From Bradysia coprophila (lineage: Eukaryota; Arthropoda; Insecta; Diptera; Sciaridae): DNA of 64,000 nucleotides. Positions 60,922-64,000 of the stretch are shown piece by piece. Location of the stretch: contig NW_023503555.1 in the NCBI RefSeq assembly GCF_014529535.1, positions 4,836,001 to 4,900,000 of the forward strand, in the 5' to 3' direction. The position numbers and the translations under genes are program-made. The notes beneath the pieces were generated by a model. The model saw nothing but the letters and a program-made list of their open reading frames with translations, was not told the origin of the DNA and did no database searches. Position 1 is the first letter of the stretch; every line of letters starts with the position of its first letter.

Positions 60922-61908
60922 AATTCAATCCTACAAATGAGTCTTGCCGATATAATTGAATGATAGAAACACTTTGCTGTTGGATTCACGATTCACATCC
61001 GATTTCCAGCTATTTAGAACCACGAATTAATAAAAAAAGATTAATTTTCGAAGTATCAAGCACGTCAACGCGGACAAGTATCAAGTGACATTTTGGATTG
61101 TGATAGATCGATGTGAAGATGGTCGCAAGAGTGACAACATGGCAATGATGGCAACGTACTTTCGAATTATTTATTGCAGAGAAATGTAAGTGGCGCAAAT
61201 TTTTAAAAATTATTTCATCACATAAGCTGAGCAACAGGTCTACAGTTATTATTTGGCCTTTTTGTGTATGACGTACCAAGAGTCTCCAGTCTCTCGACCA
61301 GAGATATGCTAATTTAAAAATTAAATTTTGCATAAAATTAGGAAACTCTTTCAAGGTCATAATGCAATAATTTCCCACATTATACTGTTTAACTGACATA
61401 GTAAAGTGCATAGTCTGGTAGTTGAAATTATCTGCGTAGAATTCCAGCTACATAAATCATTAAGGGTAACTTCATGGACATACGGCTGCGTGAAGTTTCG
61501 TGGATGTGCGACCTTCAGACTTCAGTGAATTTTCACCGTTCAAATATCCGTATCATCTTCTGTGATCGCCCGATCTCTCACTATAGGAGCGATCGCCCGA
61601 TGTCTCACTATAGGAGCCCAGACGTTTAGTTCTAGAGACTTGAAACTTGCCATATTGAGAAAAAGTAAGGAAAAACGCGCGATTTTTGTTTATTTCCAAG
61701 CTGTATTTGACGCATGAAGTTGTCTTTAAGACGAATCGACACAACGCTAAATTTGTACGAAAAAATAATGTTTTTTCGATGAAAACTTCGTATCCGCGTC
61801 TTTTTTGAAATAGGTGGTACCATCGTTTTGTGCCAAGAAGTGTTGGCTTTGATTAACCAATGATAAATGTTTGTAGTGCGGATACGAAGTTATCATCGAA
61901 AAATATCA
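60922..61908. other. Upstream of Spt6, no gene seen
   Basis: Presumed Spt6 5' UTR and promoter. A ~27-bp direct repeat (GATCGCCCGATSTCTCACTA plus TAGGAGC) occurs twice at about 61563-61617. Arms at 61767-61800 and 61877-61905 (ACTTCGTATCCGC / GCGGATACGAAGT) form an inverted repeat. Confidence 0.55.
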
Positions 61909-62122
61909 TAGACCTTTTAAGTTGAAAAAAAGACTAGATGGTCTGGAGGGATGAATTGACAGTTGACAGCTGTGATCGGTTCGCTTTTGGTCACTATCGT
62001 TCACTTTTCACTTTTATTCAACGAAAGTGAACACAATCAATGAAAAGCGAACCGATTGCAGCTGTCAGCTGTCAATTCATCCCTCCAGACCATCTAGTCT
62101 TTTTATCAACTTAAAAGGTCTA
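61909..62122. repeat. Fold-back MITE with TA ends
   Basis: TAGACCTTTTAAGTTG at the left and CAACTTAAAAGGTCTA at the right are perfect inverses. The arms continue for about 90 bp (ACTAGATGGTCTGGAGGGAT / ATCCCTCCAGACCATCTAGT). TA at both outer ends fits mariner-like target preference. Arm identity is very high, so the insertion is young. Confidence 0.88.
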
Positions 62123-62743
62123 TTGTTTAGGCTTCAATTTAACGTTGTGTTGATTCATCTTACATCTTGCATATTTCTGACATATTTGACGCATGAAAAG
62201 CTGTTTACACAATTCGGGTGAAATGTTTTTGACCACACAATTCAAAAAATTCTGGTTCATTAAGTGAACGACTCTTTTCTACTACAACCCGTGACTCGTC
62301 TTCGCCTGAGATGAACAAATTTAATAACTTAATCGTTCTATTACACATGAGTTGTTTCCCCCTTGAGCATTTATTGATAATGACGAGAAAATGAAGGATG
62401 TGCTCTGGCAAATATTGCCTTAAATGGTGTAAAACGTATGTCAAAAGCAATGAAGTAATTTTTTTAGTCTCACATTGTCTAGGCAATCTTGCGGTTGGTT
62501 CTAGTTCTAGTGGCTAAAGGACTTTCTTTTCTGATCTTACTTGTTTCTATTCCAAATAAAAGATATTTCAAATTTAAAGAACTCATTCGTAAGAAGCGTA
62601 AGTGTGCCTAAAATTTGAATTTTAAGTGAACGTTTCGATGAAAAATTGAACAGAAAAATACATTTTCATGTGTCGGGGCCGAAAATGAGGGAGTTTCGAC
62701 ATTTTTCTCGGGTTTTCGACCCCTTACATGAAAATTTTTTTGA
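62123..62743. other. Intergenic, no gene seen
   Basis: No gene. Sequence from about 62610 (CCTAAAATTTGAATTTT) shows weak inverted relation with the hairpin that follows. Confidence 0.45.
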
Positions 62744-62849
62744 GTATCTGTTTTGGACGATTGATTTTAGGCACTTTCGCATGTAGCCCTCACTTCGTTC
62801 GGGCTACAACTCGCGAAATTGCCTAAAAACAATCGTCCAAAACAGATAC
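62744..62849. repeat. 106-bp near-perfect hairpin
   Basis: GTATCTGTTTTGGACGATTG is mirrored by CAATCGTCCAAAACAGATAC. A second stem, GTAGCCCTCACTTC / GTTCGGGCTAC, lies in the loop. This is typical of a small fold-back element. Confidence 0.85.
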
Positions 62850-63305
62850 ACAAATAACTATTCAACGATTTCAACGCTTTCCTTTTATGAAAATGACGCT
62901 ACGTTAGAAAGGCCTCCACACTTTCCATTTTGAATTTCGACCGCACTTACAACGTGAATATACTCTGCATACGCGTGTGCTAGAAAGAGATGTCAGTAGC
63001 AAAATTATGTGATTTATGTATGACCTAGAGTATTGGTTTACATTGACAAAATGTTTTCCATTGGAATCCTTATTCAAATTAAATATTAATCGGGTAGTAA
63101 TAACGCACACATTGACTACCTATCAGGTAGTATAGCATACTTCTTCTCGAAGAGTTCAAAGACCGCGAACAGCAACTGGACATACGTCTATTACGTAATC
63201 TGTAAAATTAACGAACTCTGTCAAGTCCGTGGTATAGTACAAACGAATTGAATTTGTGGCCCGTTTTATAAGTGAGATCTGAGTCCGAAATATTTTAATT
63301 TTGCA

Positions 63306-63542
63306 ATGGTAGGTAAAACGCGAGGTAAGAGGCCCAGTTTAGAGTAACTGAAATTCTGTTCATAGGCTACGATTAATAACTTCAATGTCTACGATTTCGA
63401 GAAAATTATACGTCACAAGGACGTTTGCAGCGGCACCTTGTACTTGGTAAAATGGAAAGGATATTCGGATAAGTACAATACTTGGGAGCCACCAGAAAAT
63501 TTCGTTCCTCAAGACATTGAAGATTACATGGAGCGACAGTAA
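63306..63542 (+). CDS. Small chromodomain protein
   Basis: The coding exon 63366-63542 encodes a complete chromodomain and then stops (GAGCGACAGTAA). The chromodomain binds methylated histone H3 tails in HP1, Polycomb and SUV39 families. Seen are VYDFEKIIRHKD, LYLVKWKGYSDKYNTWEP and a C-terminal helix. The three aromatic cage residues are present (Tyr10, Trp31, Tyr34 in the proposed 59-aa product). An in-frame TAG lies immediately before the acceptor, so a phase-0 upstream exon is required. ATG at 63306-63308 followed by GTAGGT would supply an ATG-only exon, as in POMP; a longer upstream exon outside this arrangement is not excluded. CAGTAAGT at the end is also a good donor, so the gene may continue past the window with more domains, for example a chromoshadow or SET domain. 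Confidence 0.7.
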
Positions 63543-64000
63543 GTTTTAAGAGTTCCGTCACTATTTTTAAACTGACCACTTTAACTAATCAGTGAACATC
63601 AGAGTGGGTCCTCTAGAGTTCTCTTGAATATTCTGACTGATCAATGCTTGGATTCATCATTTCGTGGACCAAACTTGCAGAATGCAAATCTTTGTGCTCA
63701 TGCTCAAGCTCAGTCACACTAGGCATGAACATGACTTGCATAAACTTGCATAAACATGAAATTCTTATGGTCAAACTTAAAAGGTTTCTCTCTCTCACTC
63801 AACTTGCTATGGTTGCAATCAAATGCACATATCAACAGTTGAAATATTAACGAAAAAACCATTTTTTGCGGCATGAAATGGACCGAATGCCTATTTCGAG
63901 TGTTAATCGACGATTATTTATTTTTTACAGTTATTAACATGGAGTTAGACAACAGGGGCGTATAGCCGTCGCGTTATAAAAGTGACATAGGGCCGCCACT
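63543..64000. other. Downstream of the chromodomain exon
   Basis: No further exon is supported. TTTTTTACAG at 63922-63931 is acceptor-like, but the following frame closes within a few codons. Confidence 0.4.

Overview
The window looks like AT-rich nuclear DNA from an insect, most likely a lower (nematoceran) fly. The evidence is short GT-AG introns and recognisable metazoan single-copy genes (POMP, MBOAT7/farjavit, RCHY1/Pirh2, Spt6), set in intergenic DNA dense with small fold-back elements. A fungus-gnat-like fly is a guess from general character; no marker in the window fixes the family. There are no bacterial, viral or organellar genes.

Layout. 1-1.2 kb is a fold-back repeat. At 1.3-1.9 and 5.9-8.1 kb lie two tandemly duplicated secreted-protein genes. 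They share a TATA box, 5' leader, 14-codon signal exon, phase-0 intron and a Ser/Thr/Pro-rich repeat tail, an architecture reminiscent of glue or salivary mucins. The second has a huge 27/30-bp repeat array and one in-frame TGA. 8.1-14.3 kb is intergenic with small inverted repeats. 14.3-16.4 kb (-) is an RS-rich nuclear protein. 17.2-18.3 kb holds a 19-bp palindromic minisatellite abutting a MITE with a 9-bp target duplication. 19.3-20.9 kb (+) is the proteasome assembly chaperone POMP, with a start exon whose coding part is just ATG. 22.0-23.7 kb (-) is an F-box/leucine-rich gene broken by two frameshifts. 25.0-29.7 kb (-) is RCHY1, a CHY/CTCHY/RING ubiquitin ligase, rebuilt from seven coding exons. 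32.4-35.5 kb (+) is an MBOAT7-type lysophospholipid acyltransferase in ten exons.

37.7-41.6 kb is a large inverted duplication: a broken BTB gene in one arm, an intact one in the other, and a stray piece of the acyltransferase exon 9 in the spacer. 44.4-45.2 kb (-) is a single-pass membrane protein. 48.1-48.6 kb is a dead retrotransposon RNase H region. 48.7-51.6 kb is a third BTB gene bracketed by ~340-bp inverted repeats. 52.0-53.5 kb is a 1.49-kb non-autonomous transposon with a 9-bp target duplication. 54.3-60.9 kb (-) is a complete Spt6 gene with eight coding exons, including a 12-nt microexon. At 63.3-63.5 kb (+) is a small chromodomain protein.

There are no operons. Housekeeping genes for proteasome assembly, ubiquitylation, phosphoinositide remodelling and transcription elongation are interspersed with fast-evolving F-box, BTB and mucin-like families that sit in repeats. 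The most novel signals are: (i) a shared ~24-bp block containing GATGACGCAC upstream of all three BTB copies and the F-box pseudogene; (ii) inverted-repeat packaging of the BTB genes; (iii) a four-copy MITE family, three full-length copies having 8-bp target duplications; and (iv) the repeat-coded secreted gene, which stays open in three frames.
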